Origin: Parietichytrium sp. I65-24A
Taxonomy: Eukaryota; Sar; Bigyra; Thraustochytrida; Thraustochytriidae
NCBI GenBank assembly: GCA_012862575.1
Contig: BLSF01000155.1
Location: 1-21,392 of the forward strand
Direction: 5' to 3'
Length of the DNA: 21,392 bases
Position numbers and translations under genes: made by a program
Notes under the pieces: generated by a model
The model's database searches: none
Seen by the model: the letters and a program-made list of their open reading frames with translations, nothing else
Told to the model about the DNA's origin: nothing
Part shown: positions 1-8,906 of the stretch, piece by piece
Layout of the letters: every line of letters begins with the position of its first letter
Position numbering within the stretch: the stretch's first letter is position 1

Positions 1-922
1 ACAAGGAAGGGAGCTTTCCAAACAAACGATCTTCCAATCAATCGTCTCCTCGTGTCCTCGTCTGCTCCAACACCTTCAAGCCTGTGCAAAGTTCACTTAA
101 TCAGCTCGCTCTTTCTCTGCTCTCGCGCGTATGTCTATCTGTCCGCGAGGACCTCCACATTCACAAGAACGTGAATGAATGCAATGCACAAAGCGTGTGC
201 AAAGATTTTTCAGTTTTCGAGTCAGGCTGGTAACATAGGCGCCATGTGCTGCGGCGGGGGCAATTCCCACCAGACTCGGGCGATGGCTGTTGGTGAGAAA
301 AATGTGTAGCCACTGTAGTGTGCACGTAATGTGAGGTAGTAAATCATATCTCTACTATTAGCTCATCGAGATCCGTTGCCTTCGGGAGTTGAGTGACTTC
401 TGAATTTGTGAACTGACTTTGGAATGAACAGTTTATTTAACAGTTAAGTTCAAGTTGTGAACTGGCTTCGGATGAACAGTTTTTAACAGTAAAGTTCAAG
501 TTGGCAGGGACATTTCGCGGGCGTGAAAAAGTCGACGAGGCTGGGCTGCGATGACTTGTTTTACTGCAAGGTTTGCTCGGAATCGAAGTCGCGTGATTCA
601 CCTCGCGTTTGGCTTCACAGCGATACAGGACATGTGAAAAGAAATTTCGTCGACCCTCAATTGGCTTTGGCTTTTATCGGTGCAGCATGTCCAGAGAGCA
701 CAGGAGCTAGGGTCCGAGGGGCCAAACGTAATGAAAAGGTTAAAGCTTACATACTGACACAGATGTGGAGAGTTCAAATGCGATCTCCTGTGGCCGGGCC
801 AAAGTCATTCACCAACCAAAAGACTGGACGAACGAAGCGCACGACAGGCAAGATCATAAAGTGAAAACTGAGGGTATCGCGCGGAGCGGGGGACGCACTT
901 TTGCGGGTGGCTCAACGGGAAG
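1..922. other. Gene-free 5' region upstream of the DUF389 gene
   Basis: No coding region I can support lies here. A 113-codon frame at 523-864 opens only with GTG and resembles no family I recognise. The stretch holds the tandem duplication at 408-502 and presumably the promoter and 5' UTR of the downstream gene; I see no convincing TATA box. Confidence 0.5.
408..502. repeat. Two-copy imperfect tandem duplication, units of 49 and 46 bp
   Basis: Copy 1 (408-456) and copy 2 (457-502) both begin GTGAACTG, share the core GATGAACAGT or AATGAACAGT, and end AAGTTCAAGTT. They differ by a few substitutions and a 3-4 base gap. They abut directly. The pair lies about 420 bp before the DUF389 start codon and could be simple local duplication or a doubled regulatory element. 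Confidence 0.75.
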
Positions 923-2112
923 ATGCTCAGACAAATCGAAATCTTCGTAGACGGAGACGGAAAACGGAGAGTAATGATGCTGCTCCGGGGCACGATTCAA
1001 GTTCATCGTTTGATATGCGTGAGGTGCGAAGATGACGACGAAGGATCAAAGAGGTTCTTGGTGTCGTTCGCTTGTTATGCAAAGCATTTATCCAGGATTC
1101 TGAGCCAAGTTGAAGCAGCCGGAATCGGGACCGAGAATGGCAGTATACACATTCTGTCCCTCGAAGCGGCCATTCCTTCGTTTGACAAAACCTCGTCCTC
1201 AAAATACAGACTTGCGGACCGTCGAACCGTGAGGGAGATCGAGGCAACGATCGACAGCAACAGACACCTTACCTTTGACTTCATCATGTTTGTTATCATT
1301 GCGAGCCTGATCGCAAGCATCGGCCTGTTGGCGGACTCGGCAGTAATCGTTGTTGCAGCGATGTTAGTCAGCCCGATGATGCACCCGATTGTGGCAGTGG
1401 CCTTTGGACTCTCGATTGGCCGATATGATTACGTCAAGCTCGGGTTGCGGAATGAATTTTACGGCCTGTTGATTGCCTTCATGGTTGGCACCACTTGTGG
1501 GCTCGTGGCGATTCTATTTTACAAGCCTTTGGGATTGGAGTCCTTAATGTCTCTGACTGGAGGCACAACCTTACAAAGCGAAGAGATGGAGAATCGTGGC
1601 AAGCTCATCTCACTTTTCGTTGGATTTTGGCTCGCTGTACCGAGCGGGATGGGTAAGTATTTTTCAATTACCAGCTCGTGAATGCATACGTTCAAACCTA
1701 ACATCTTTGACTCGTTACAGGCGTTGCACTAGCCACTGTGAACACATCTGTGTCGGCCTTGGTAGGCGTGGCAATATCTGCAGCACTTTTGCCGCCACTT
1801 GTAAACAGCGCGATTAATTTGTCCATGGCGTTGGTGTTTCAAATCGCCGAGGTTGAATCCCGAGAGGTGGAGCACCGGTTTGCCGTGAGCTTGATTTCGC
1901 TCATCCTTTTCTTGATCAATCTAATCACAATCGTCACCTTCGCTGTATTTGTATTCAAGATAAAGGCAATCCAAAGTCTGGAGTTTCGCAACATCGGCAG
2001 TATTGTCGGACGGCAACTAAAGAAACTTACATCCGGAATGCATGCAGATGCAGACGCGCAAGAGACAGCAGTAATTCCCGCTATTGCCTTGGAACCCATC
2101 CAAAGGGTCTAG
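923..2112 (+). CDS. DUF389 family multi-pass membrane protein, two exons (923-1652 and 1721-2112)
   Basis: Joining the exons gives a 373-residue protein. The N-terminal 90 residues form a soluble domain starting LRQIEIFVD, like the opening strand of the DUF389 (TIGR00341) family, which supports the ATG at 923. The membrane core follows from about residue 118. It contains GLLADSAVIVVAAMLVSPMM (residues 134-153), the family's most conserved segment, and after the splice LVGVAISAALLPPLVNSAIN, its second signature. About six hydrophobic segments are visible; the C-terminus is a short polar tail. The biochemical role of the family is unknown; transport is a guess from topology. It is best known from bacteria and archaea, so a spliced copy is notable. 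The nitrate transporter gene converges on it, with 195 bp between stop codons. Family assignment is firm, function is not. Confidence 0.85.
1653..1720 (+). other. Spliceosomal intron of the DUF389 gene (68 bp)
   Basis: The donor is GTAAGT at 1653, the acceptor is TTACAG ending at 1720, and a CTAAC branch-like sequence lies about 20 bases before the acceptor. Removal joins ...SGM to G (split codon) VALATVNTSVSAL in frame and restores the continuous DUF389 core. An in-frame TGA at 1679 would otherwise end the protein. Confidence 0.9.
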
Positions 2113-2307
2113 AGAAGTCAAACGCACACATTTGTCAGAACATTCTACATGCTGATAAGTGACTTGATTGGGAAACTTCGAAACAACACTACATAATATA
2201 TCTTTCTTTTTTATATAAAATGATACAAAAAACTCCGAGATGATAAAAGCCAAATACATTTATAAAGTCTTTGCGTTGGCGGCCGCGGTGCGGGACGGGG
2301 ACACCTC

Positions 2308-3903
2308 TTACACCTTTGGAAGAACGTGGGCATCATTGCTTTCAGGCTTGGGGTTGTCCAGTCCTCCGCTTACGCTAACTAGGTCTCCAACATCTTCAGA
2401 AGATTCTGACATGTTGTCAGAGTCATCTTCTGCAGTTGCTGGACTGCTGCATCCAAGCATGTAGACGCCTTGAAAGGGAATGAAAGCTGCGAGAGATGCC
2501 ACTCCCAGAATGATGAACCCAAGTGTCAAGTACGACTCTCGCTGGCTCGTCATTGCCTTAAACATGGTTGACCACGAGACTGCTCCAATGTTGCCTCCCG
2601 CCCCAACGATACCAGCGACTGCCCCGATATTCCGTTTGTTGACGAAAGGGACCAACGCAAATGTCGCCCCTTCGCTGGCTTGCACAAAGACTGAGAAAAG
2701 CGTAAGCATCGTAATTGCAAGACCGGAGGTTTGTACTCTGCTAAAAACGATGAGCATGATACCCTCACCAACGAGGCAGATGAAGAGTACCATGATGCGG
2801 CCACGCATTCCTACTTTGTGGAACATGAAATCACTGAAGATGCCACCGAGAGCGCGTGCAAAGAGATTCATCAGGCCGAACAATGAGGAGATTTGAGAGG
2901 CGGTGTCGACCCCAAACACCGAGCATTCCTCGGGATAACTGCTGCTTGTCTGAGTGGCAAGATCGGAGCATCCTTCCAAGTCAGTGTTGAAATAGCGATA
3001 CAGGAAAGAAGCCAGAGAATTGTTCAGGGCCAGCTCAACCCCGAAACATGCCGCGTATGTGACTGCAAGTAGCCATACTCGAGGGTCACGGATGACTGAC
3101 CAGTGGCTTCCACTATGCTTCGATCCTTTGGCAACGAGAGTCTGCGCTTCACCCCCCTTAAGACGTGGGTCATTGTATCGGCGGTCCTGCCATTTCCCTT
3201 GCGGAGCATCGTCGCTGAGAAAGTACATGGGGATAGCAACAAAGAACATGACAAAGCCAGGAACCACCATGGCCACCCTCCAAGCGATAGTCTCGTCAAC
3301 ACCAGCTTTTCGGATAGCTTTGATCAGCGAACCGACGAAAAACATGGCGAATCCGCCGCCGAGATTTCCCCATCCGCCAGCGAACGCGTTTGCGGAGCCC
3401 ACAACCCGCGAACTAAACATCATACTTGTCCAGTACTGGCAAGGCACGAACGCACCTCCGACAAGTCCGATGAAGAAACGAATTGCGTAAAGCCCTGAAG
3501 CACTGTCGGTGATTGCCGAAAGCATCACGAAGATGCCTCCCCCAATGAGGAGCATAACTTGAGGGCGTCGAGCTCCAAACATTTCGCAGATGGGTCCAAG
3601 CGCGAAGCGGACAAAAATTGTGCCCAGCACGCTCACTATATTGGAGGTCTTTTGAACGTCGACGGTGATGTCGTTATTCGAATCTCGAACGAGATACTCT
3701 AAGGCGGGGACAATTGCAAACCATCCTGTGAATGCCACAAAGAAGGAGATCCACGACGCGTGAAATGCTCGAAACCACGGGCGTGCGCAAGAAAAGACGC
3801 GAAACTCGGTGCTGCGACCAAACTCGTCCACCTCCACGCCGTTGTATGAGGTCAGCGCAACATCACGAGGAATTCCGCCGGTAGCGGTTTGGCAGCAAGG
3901 CAT
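2308..3903 (-). CDS. NRT2: High-affinity nitrate/nitrite transporter, NNP family (NRT2/NarK type, MFS)
   Basis: A 531-residue major facilitator protein, ATG at 3903 and TAA at 2308, no intron. It should import nitrate or nitrite with protons across the plasma membrane, the first step of nitrate assimilation. Both nitrate signatures are visible: AGGWGNLGGG (175-184) and GAGGNIGA (434-441). The two substrate-binding arginines of the family fit R99 (FVRFALGP) and R350 (FARALGG). The MFS loop motif ICEMFGARRP is at 105-114. About twelve membrane segments are present, and the length matches plant and algal NRT2. Two oddities: the loop after the seventh helix is long (about 306-336) with cysteines at 312 and 327, and the tail (487-514) is acidic and serine-rich, a plausible phosphorylation region. 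No nitrate reductase or other assimilation gene is in the window. Confidence 0.93.
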   Translation of the reverse strand: MPCCQTATGGIPRDVALTSYNGVEVDEFGRSTEFRVFSCARPWFRAFHASWISFFVAFTGWFAIVPALEYLVRDSNNDITVDVQKTSNIVSVLGTIFVRFALGPICEMFGARRPQVMLLIGGGIFVMLSAITDSASGLYAIRFFIGLVGGAFVPCQYWTSMMFSSRVVGSANAFAGGWGNLGGGFAMFFVGSLIKAIRKAGVDETIAWRVAMVVPGFVMFFVAIPMYFLSDDAPQGKWQDRRYNDPRLKGGEAQTLVAKGSKHSGSHWSVIRDPRVWLLAVTYAACFGVELALNNSLASFLYRYFNTDLEGCSDLATQTSSSYPEECSVFGVDTASQISSLFGLMNLFARALGGIFSDFMFHKVGMRGRIMVLFICLVGEGIMLIVFSRVQTSGLAITMLTLFSVFVQASEGATFALVPFVNKRNIGAVAGIVGAGGNIGAVSWSTMFKAMTSQRESYLTLGFIILGVASLAAFIPFQGVYMLGCSSPATAEDDSDNMSESSEDVGDLVSVSGGLDNPKPESNDAHVLPKV

Positions 3904-5452
3904 TTTTGGTTCTCGCTTGAGTTTTGTTCAAGGTTGTTCGGTGAACCCGTCGCACTTGATTCTCTTGCAGGTTGCTCGATTCGGGTTTTGAAATTCGCGG
4001 TCTGGTCATGCCAGCCAGTCTGCCCAATCTGGGGCAAGCAACTACATCTTCATTGGTGGGATATGCGGCCCATTCTGATTGGAAATGGACGTGTAATCAA
4101 GGGTATTTGAGGAGAAGCAGCCCGTCCGACCTCAGTTTGGCGTGTAGTTCTGTACATGCTGCTGCGCTTCCCCGACGGGACACGCATCTTCGGGAGGCGG
4201 CATTGTCAAGGATCCGCTTGTTCGTCATCGTGTGGTTTGCCAAGGACGATGGGGAAATGGCAGATGATTCAAGCACTGGAGATGTATGGTACTACCCCAT
4301 TGTACCGATGCAAACGTGCCACGGTGATAAAATGGTTTGATCTACAGGATTGCCTGATCTTGAAATCGATCGTCACACTTTGCGAGGCTTATCGTTCAGA
4401 TTCTGTCAAGTTTGCAGCTGCCATCACTACTTTGTCTGTTGACACACCATTGAAGCTCAAACGCCAGCAAAGATCTGCACAATGTCAGTTGATCGTGCGA
4501 CGCGCTCTAACGAAGAGATAGACAGCCTCGAGTGCCCGGAAATAGAAGCGCTGTCGCACCTCTTTCACTGTCAATTCGCCGCACTTGCTCATTATTGATT
4601 TCCGAAATCGAGACATACCTCGCGCCTCCCTCCGTATTTACTCGACGAAATCGGCCGACGCCTAAAGAAGCATCTGCCCCCATGCCCCAACAGACGTGAG
4701 CCCAAGATATGCACACACCTCAGCAAGCACATTTTCCACGATCAGTCCCCATTACCGGTACAAGGTAGTAGTACCCAATCTTCAAGCACCAGCACAGTCC
4801 TGCTAGAAAACTTTCAGACCCGAATCAGCACGCACAACAGCATCGCACTTTCAGAAATCAAGGCGAGAGCTACTGCAGATGAAGAGACTGACGAGGACGA
4901 AGAAAGCCCGAACCGACCTCTGGTCTTGACATGAAGACTTCCAAGTTCACGTCTTTGGGAGGCTGGCTATCCGCAATCTGACTGACTGCGTGCCTCACTG
5001 CCCTAATAACTGTCTGGGCAGTGACGGGAACTGACAGTCAAGTACCGCAAGCTAGCAAGCAAGCAGCTTCTCTCCCCGCATCTCCTACTAGAGGGAAACG
5101 GGGAGTCTCGCCAGTCTCGCCCATTCGACGGATCTGGTAAGCAGCTCCGCGTGTGTGCACCAGAGTGTCTCTCTTGTACTTTGTGGGATGCGTAGATTGA
5201 TTGTCAAAGGCGTCGAGGGAGGAATTGGGCAGTGCGCGTTGTGAAAGGGCGATGCAATGTAAGATGTAAATTGCAAGAGCTGAGCGATGTCGAACAAAGG
5301 TTGCTTGGATGCAGAGTTGAGACGTTCGAGTCTAGTAGCTAGCTATCGAGGCGGAGAAAATAAATAAGTTTTGTGTTGGTTTAACTACTCTATCGATTGG
5401 AAGATGAACAAATTTTCAGAAATTCAGAAAAACGCAGTTTCTGGTTTGAGGC
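3904..5452. other. Intergenic region without a firm gene
   Basis: This separates the divergent upstream side of the nitrate transporter from the 3' end of the AGMO-like gene. An ATG-initiated 121-codon frame lies at 4156-4521 (+) but has no recognisable family or domain and is no longer than chance frames elsewhere. The candidate at 4482-4934 is listed separately. 4935-5452 shows only short repeats around TAGCTAGC near 5336-5346. The promoter of the nitrate transporter should lie just above 3903. Confidence 0.4.
4482..4934 (+). pseudogene. Possible coding frame interrupted by one in-frame TGA (or an unresolved spliced gene)
   Basis: From the ATG at 4482 the frame runs 38 codons to a TGA at 4596-4598, then stays open a further 111 codons to a TGA at 4932. 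Residues after the first stop look protein-like: LLDEIGRRLKKHLPPCP near the start, a Ser/Thr stretch, then an acidic run ADEETDEDEESPNRP near the end. I recognise no family. It may be a decayed gene, an exon whose splice partners I cannot place, or chance. The open stretch after the TGA lacks an initiating ATG. Confidence 0.22.
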
Positions 5453-6841
5453 CTATGCCACCTTTTCTTTGAGCGTCGCTCGCGCTTTTTGGGATACTGC
5501 AAACCAAGCGACAGCATCCAAGACAGAGAGGCCTTGAAAGAAGTTGGCAGCGGACTGGCTGTCGACATGTTTCGCGAGGGAAAGCCAGCTTGAGAGACAG
5601 AGAAATGCAAGTACTCGCGCAGTATTAAATTTGCTCCCTACTTCAAAGCCATCCAGGAGACGGCCGATGCACACGTAGAGGGAAAAGCAGACGGTTTGGA
5701 TGAGTGCCATGCCCTTTGCATCTACTTTGGAAGCGGAGTCCAGCCCTGCCAATGTGCAGATCATAGCCGCGATGAAAAGCGCAAACGTATAGCCTGATAC
5801 GGCCGGGATCTTGGCTGATGGTAACCCATCATACTTTTCACGCTTGGCTGGTTTTGGCTCGGCCCACAAGCTCTTGACGGGCTTTGGTAGCGGGCGAAAT
5901 AAGTCTAGCGGCCTGAAGACGAGCTTGTGGTTTACACGGCGCTTGAACATCAATCGAAAGTAGAATGCCAAGCCCCTGGATTTCTTCGGATCCACATTGG
6001 TCTGCATCCGGCGAAGATGCTCCAGATTGGCCCAGACGGGGTCAAAGGTGTCGTACTGCTTGGCCAGCCCGTAGTAGTCAATCTGTTCGTCCTCACCAAC
6101 AAAAGTGCCAAACATGCGGTCGAAGATAATCAGCACACCTCCATAGTTGCAGTTTCCAGGCGGTCGATGGTGCATGCGATGGTGCGACGCGGTGTTGAAG
6201 ACGTACTCTAGGGGACCCAGGTGTCCAATAAACGTTGTGTGAATCCAAAACTGATAGAGCGTGTTGAGAGCGGAGTGGTGCGCAAAAATGAGAGGATGAA
6301 AAAAGAAGGCGTTCGGCAGCTTGAAAAGCCATCCAAAAAAAGGTTGCATGGCGCCTTGGCGGAGCGCCGTCGCCAGATTATAGTCTTCGCCAGAGTGGTG
6401 AAGGCTGTGCGCCGACCAAAACACATGAAAGGTGTGGGCGTACCTGTGCATCCAGTAGTATCCGCAGTCCACCAGAAGCAGGCACCCTATCCAAGTTGTC
6501 CATGACTTGGGCTCTGCGTTCACCAGGCGGAAGTGCTCGTACACGTAGCAATACGCCACTATCTCCATATATTTGAACCAATACACCCAAAGCAGCTGCA
6601 CAGATCCTTGGAGAATGCAGATGATCGTGTCGTTGAACCTGTACACGGGCCTGCCTTTGGCCACAGATACCAAAAACTCCACCGCCACCAGGAAGAAATA
6701 GCACGAGATCGCGTTCTCCACATACTTTGGAGCGCTTTGCGTCTCCAACGACTCTGCCATTTCGCTCGGTCCGACGCCGTACAGCATTGTTCGCAGCGGC
6801 AGCACGCCGTCGAGTTTGGCGGCCAACGTTGTGGAGTTCAT
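5453..6841 (-). CDS. AGMO: Alkylglycerol monooxygenase-like membrane diiron enzyme (fatty acid hydroxylase superfamily)
   Basis: A 462-residue protein from the ATG at 6841; a TTG three codons earlier is not a credible start. The opening LYGVGPSE resembles the beginning of AGMO (TMEM195), so the N-terminus looks complete. The eight-histidine iron cluster of the superfamily is visible: HRYAH (132-136), HSLHH (145-149) and HRMHH (221-225), with further conserved histidines around 182-207. Several hydrophobic segments flank it, including C-terminal helices beyond residue 345. AGMO cleaves the ether bond of alkylglycerols using tetrahydrobiopterin and oxygen, at the ER membrane; ether-lipid turnover is therefore the likely role. 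A plain sterol or fatty-acid hydroxylase is less likely because of the length and the AGMO-like ends. Its 3' end faces the gene-poor 3904-5452 stretch. Confidence 0.85.
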   Translation of the reverse strand: MNSTTLAAKLDGVLPLRTMLYGVGPSEMAESLETQSAPKYVENAISCYFFLVAVEFLVSVAKGRPVYRFNDTIICILQGSVQLLWVYWFKYMEIVAYCYVYEHFRLVNAEPKSWTTWIGCLLLVDCGYYWMHRYAHTFHVFWSAHSLHHSGEDYNLATALRQGAMQPFFGWLFKLPNAFFFHPLIFAHHSALNTLYQFWIHTTFIGHLGPLEYVFNTASHHRMHHRPPGNCNYGGVLIIFDRMFGTFVGEDEQIDYYGLAKQYDTFDPVWANLEHLRRMQTNVDPKKSRGLAFYFRLMFKRRVNHKLVFRPLDLFRPLPKPVKSLWAEPKPAKREKYDGLPSAKIPAVSGYTFALFIAAMICTLAGLDSASKVDAKGMALIQTVCFSLYVCIGRLLDGFEVGSKFNTARVLAFLCLSSWLSLAKHVDSQSAANFFQGLSVLDAVAWFAVSQKARATLKEKVA

Positions 6842-8906
6842 CTTTCCCAAGACGGAGCGAGCAAGCTCTTTGCCACCACGGCTGGACTCTTTGTGACCGC
6901 GTTTGCCAGGTATGCGACCGATCCCAGACAGCTCCGCGCTGAGTTGAAGGTCTGCAATACGGTCAGTCAGACTCCAAGTCTGCGATGAGGCGAGGTTTGT
7001 CTCTTGATCTTTTTCAAGAGAGTTTTTATTTGGTCAACACAACACCACTTAAATTTCCCCGATTCCCCCGAGTGATGTCCCATGTTGACGTACCACCTTC
7101 GCCTCCTAGAGGTATACACTGGAAGAAGCTGACAAGGTGCACCAACCTTTGCACTTGTTGCGATGCTCAAGGACGAGGACAGGTCCTTGAAAATCTATAC
7201 GAATCTCTAAAAGTTCAACATTTAAGCTTATCAGAATGAGTGCCGAAGATTCAAGACTGTCAATCGCACCCCGGACTAACCCGCTGAAACCCAATCAACC
7301 GTCTCTTTGCGCAAGTTTGGCGCTACTGCTGGTATGTTGGTATTTGCCTTAAGTGCTACTACACTAGTACCATTCTCGTGTTTAAAGAGTAGTTCCGAAC
7401 ATCGACCGCACTTTTTATTGTCCACTTCGCAATCCTTCGAAAATTCTGAATTATCATTATTCTGAATTCTGCATCTTCTGCATCTTCTGAATTCACAAGC
7501 TAGATTATCCTCGATACAATCCTTTTGGTTCACAAGTCTCACAATCTCTCGCCCAGGCTCTTACATCACTCACCTATCACTCACAGCGTCGGGGAGGGAC
7601 GGTAGAGCTAGCTAGTCGTTGTACCCTGCTTTCTTCATCACTACCTTCACCTTTCCTCGCGAGTCGGGTAGCTGTGACTACTGCACCTCTTTGCGAGTTC
7701 ACTACACACCTTTCTTTTCCTGACTGGTAATAATTTACCAGAGTTTAGAATTTAGATTTCCTGGACTGGTGGGGTTGACAAGTCAAGCAAACGCCATGAC
7801 GAGAGAAGCACCTTGAAGCTCAAAGCTTGCTACGCCAAGTCTGAACACTTTGATTTGCGCGAGTACAGTGGTACTGGTGCGGAGCGAGAACGAACGGCGT
7901 CTTCTTTGCAGTTTTTGAGTGACATGTACCGGCAAATGTAAAACTAATCTTGCCTGCAAGTCATTCTCTTTCGAAGAACACGTGCGGTTGACTCCTCGCG
8001 TGTTGCCTCATTGCGCTCGAAATTTGTGGTGTTTTTTCGATGACCTGCCTTGAACTTTTGAAAACGTGACTTATCAACGAAACGCGCATGCAAATCACTT
8101 ACCGTTAGTACGTGCCGGCCATGGCTGCTGGGACTCCGCACACGCGCTCGTAGATGCACTGTAGCTTCGGTGGCCAAGGAAAAGGTTTGGAAAAGGTCGT
8201 CAATTTTGCGACCAGCTCGAGACTTTGAGAGCTTTCGAATGGTCCTAGCGTATCTGGCTCTGAGCATTATCAGTCGCAAGGTTTGCGCAATAGGCGGGCC
8301 CCTGCGATTTTCCATGATTTGCCGAGGTTTCAACGCGTTCTTGTGCTGTCTTTCGACGGAGGTTCCGCAGGCAGCATGTCACCTTGCCACCTTGCCGTCA
8401 AGGCCGCGCGTACTCACACTGTCAGTCGGAGCTGATGGGACCATACCATCGCCACTTTCTCACCATTCTCTTCCAATTTGGATCATCTTTTGTTCTGGCT
8501 CGGGAGAACACAAATCCACTCTTGAAAAGCGTGCGCCATCATCGTCTGCGTCTGACGGTGACAAGGACAGAAGAGTAATGCGTGATAAGTTACTGTCGAA
8601 CACATCATGATCTTCGCGCCACATTCGCACAAGCACTGTACAGATGGGGAAGGAACGAACGAACGAATGAATGAATGAATGAATGAATGAAAGGTGGTGT
8701 TTAGGAGTTTAAGGAGAGAGAAAAAGGGTGGGCGTTTTGGACATTGTCGGAAAAGTGTGAATAGAGAGACACCTCGAAAAAAGGTTGGTTTGGGGATGGC
8801 GCTGCATACGAACTTGCACAGCTTGCGGAGTTGACCTTGCAAACAAACACCTTTCTTGCTTCGCGTCCTCCTGCCTCCTGCCCAAGAGTAAGCGAGACGA
8901 CTCAAA
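6842..8906. other. Gene-poor region between divergent AGMO-like and EEP genes
   Basis: Two divergent promoters must lie here. Frames of 88-146 codons exist (7276-7542 -, 7944-8333 -, 8170-8610 +), but all open with GTG or TTG and none resembles a known family. The segment 7445-7498 repeats TTCTGAATT and TTCTGCATC units. A GAAC/GAAT microsatellite lies at 8653-8691. Confidence 0.5.
8653..8691. repeat. GAAC/GAAT tetranucleotide microsatellite
   Basis: About ten consecutive four-base units: three GAAC followed by GAAT units, ending in GAAA. It sits about 215 bp before the start codon of the EEP gene. Confidence 0.9.

Noticed and set aside
523-864. 113-codon frame with a CKVC motif
   Set aside because: GTG start only, no further metal-binding pattern, no family resemblance; no longer than chance frames here.
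923-2112. Two separate DUF389 genes or a frameshifted pseudogene
   Set aside because: A canonical 68-bp intron joins both parts in frame through the conserved core.
2480-3498. Long plus-strand frames across the nitrate transporter gene
   Set aside because: They are the antisense of a clearly recognised NNP transporter.
4596-4598. Selenocysteine codon
   Set aside because: No selenoprotein family resemblance and no SECIS-like hairpin recognised downstream; a pseudogene, splicing or chance is more likely.
7276-7542. Small cysteine-rich frame (minus strand, several Cys in CxxC-like spacing)
   Set aside because: It opens with GTG. Many cysteines come from the repeated TTCTGCATC/TTCTGAATT DNA units, and no zinc-finger pattern fits consistently.
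8170-8610. 146-codon plus-strand frame before the EEP gene, and the 7944-8333 minus-strand frame over it
   Set aside because: Both start with non-ATG codons, overlap each other and resemble nothing; low-complexity DNA favours open frames.
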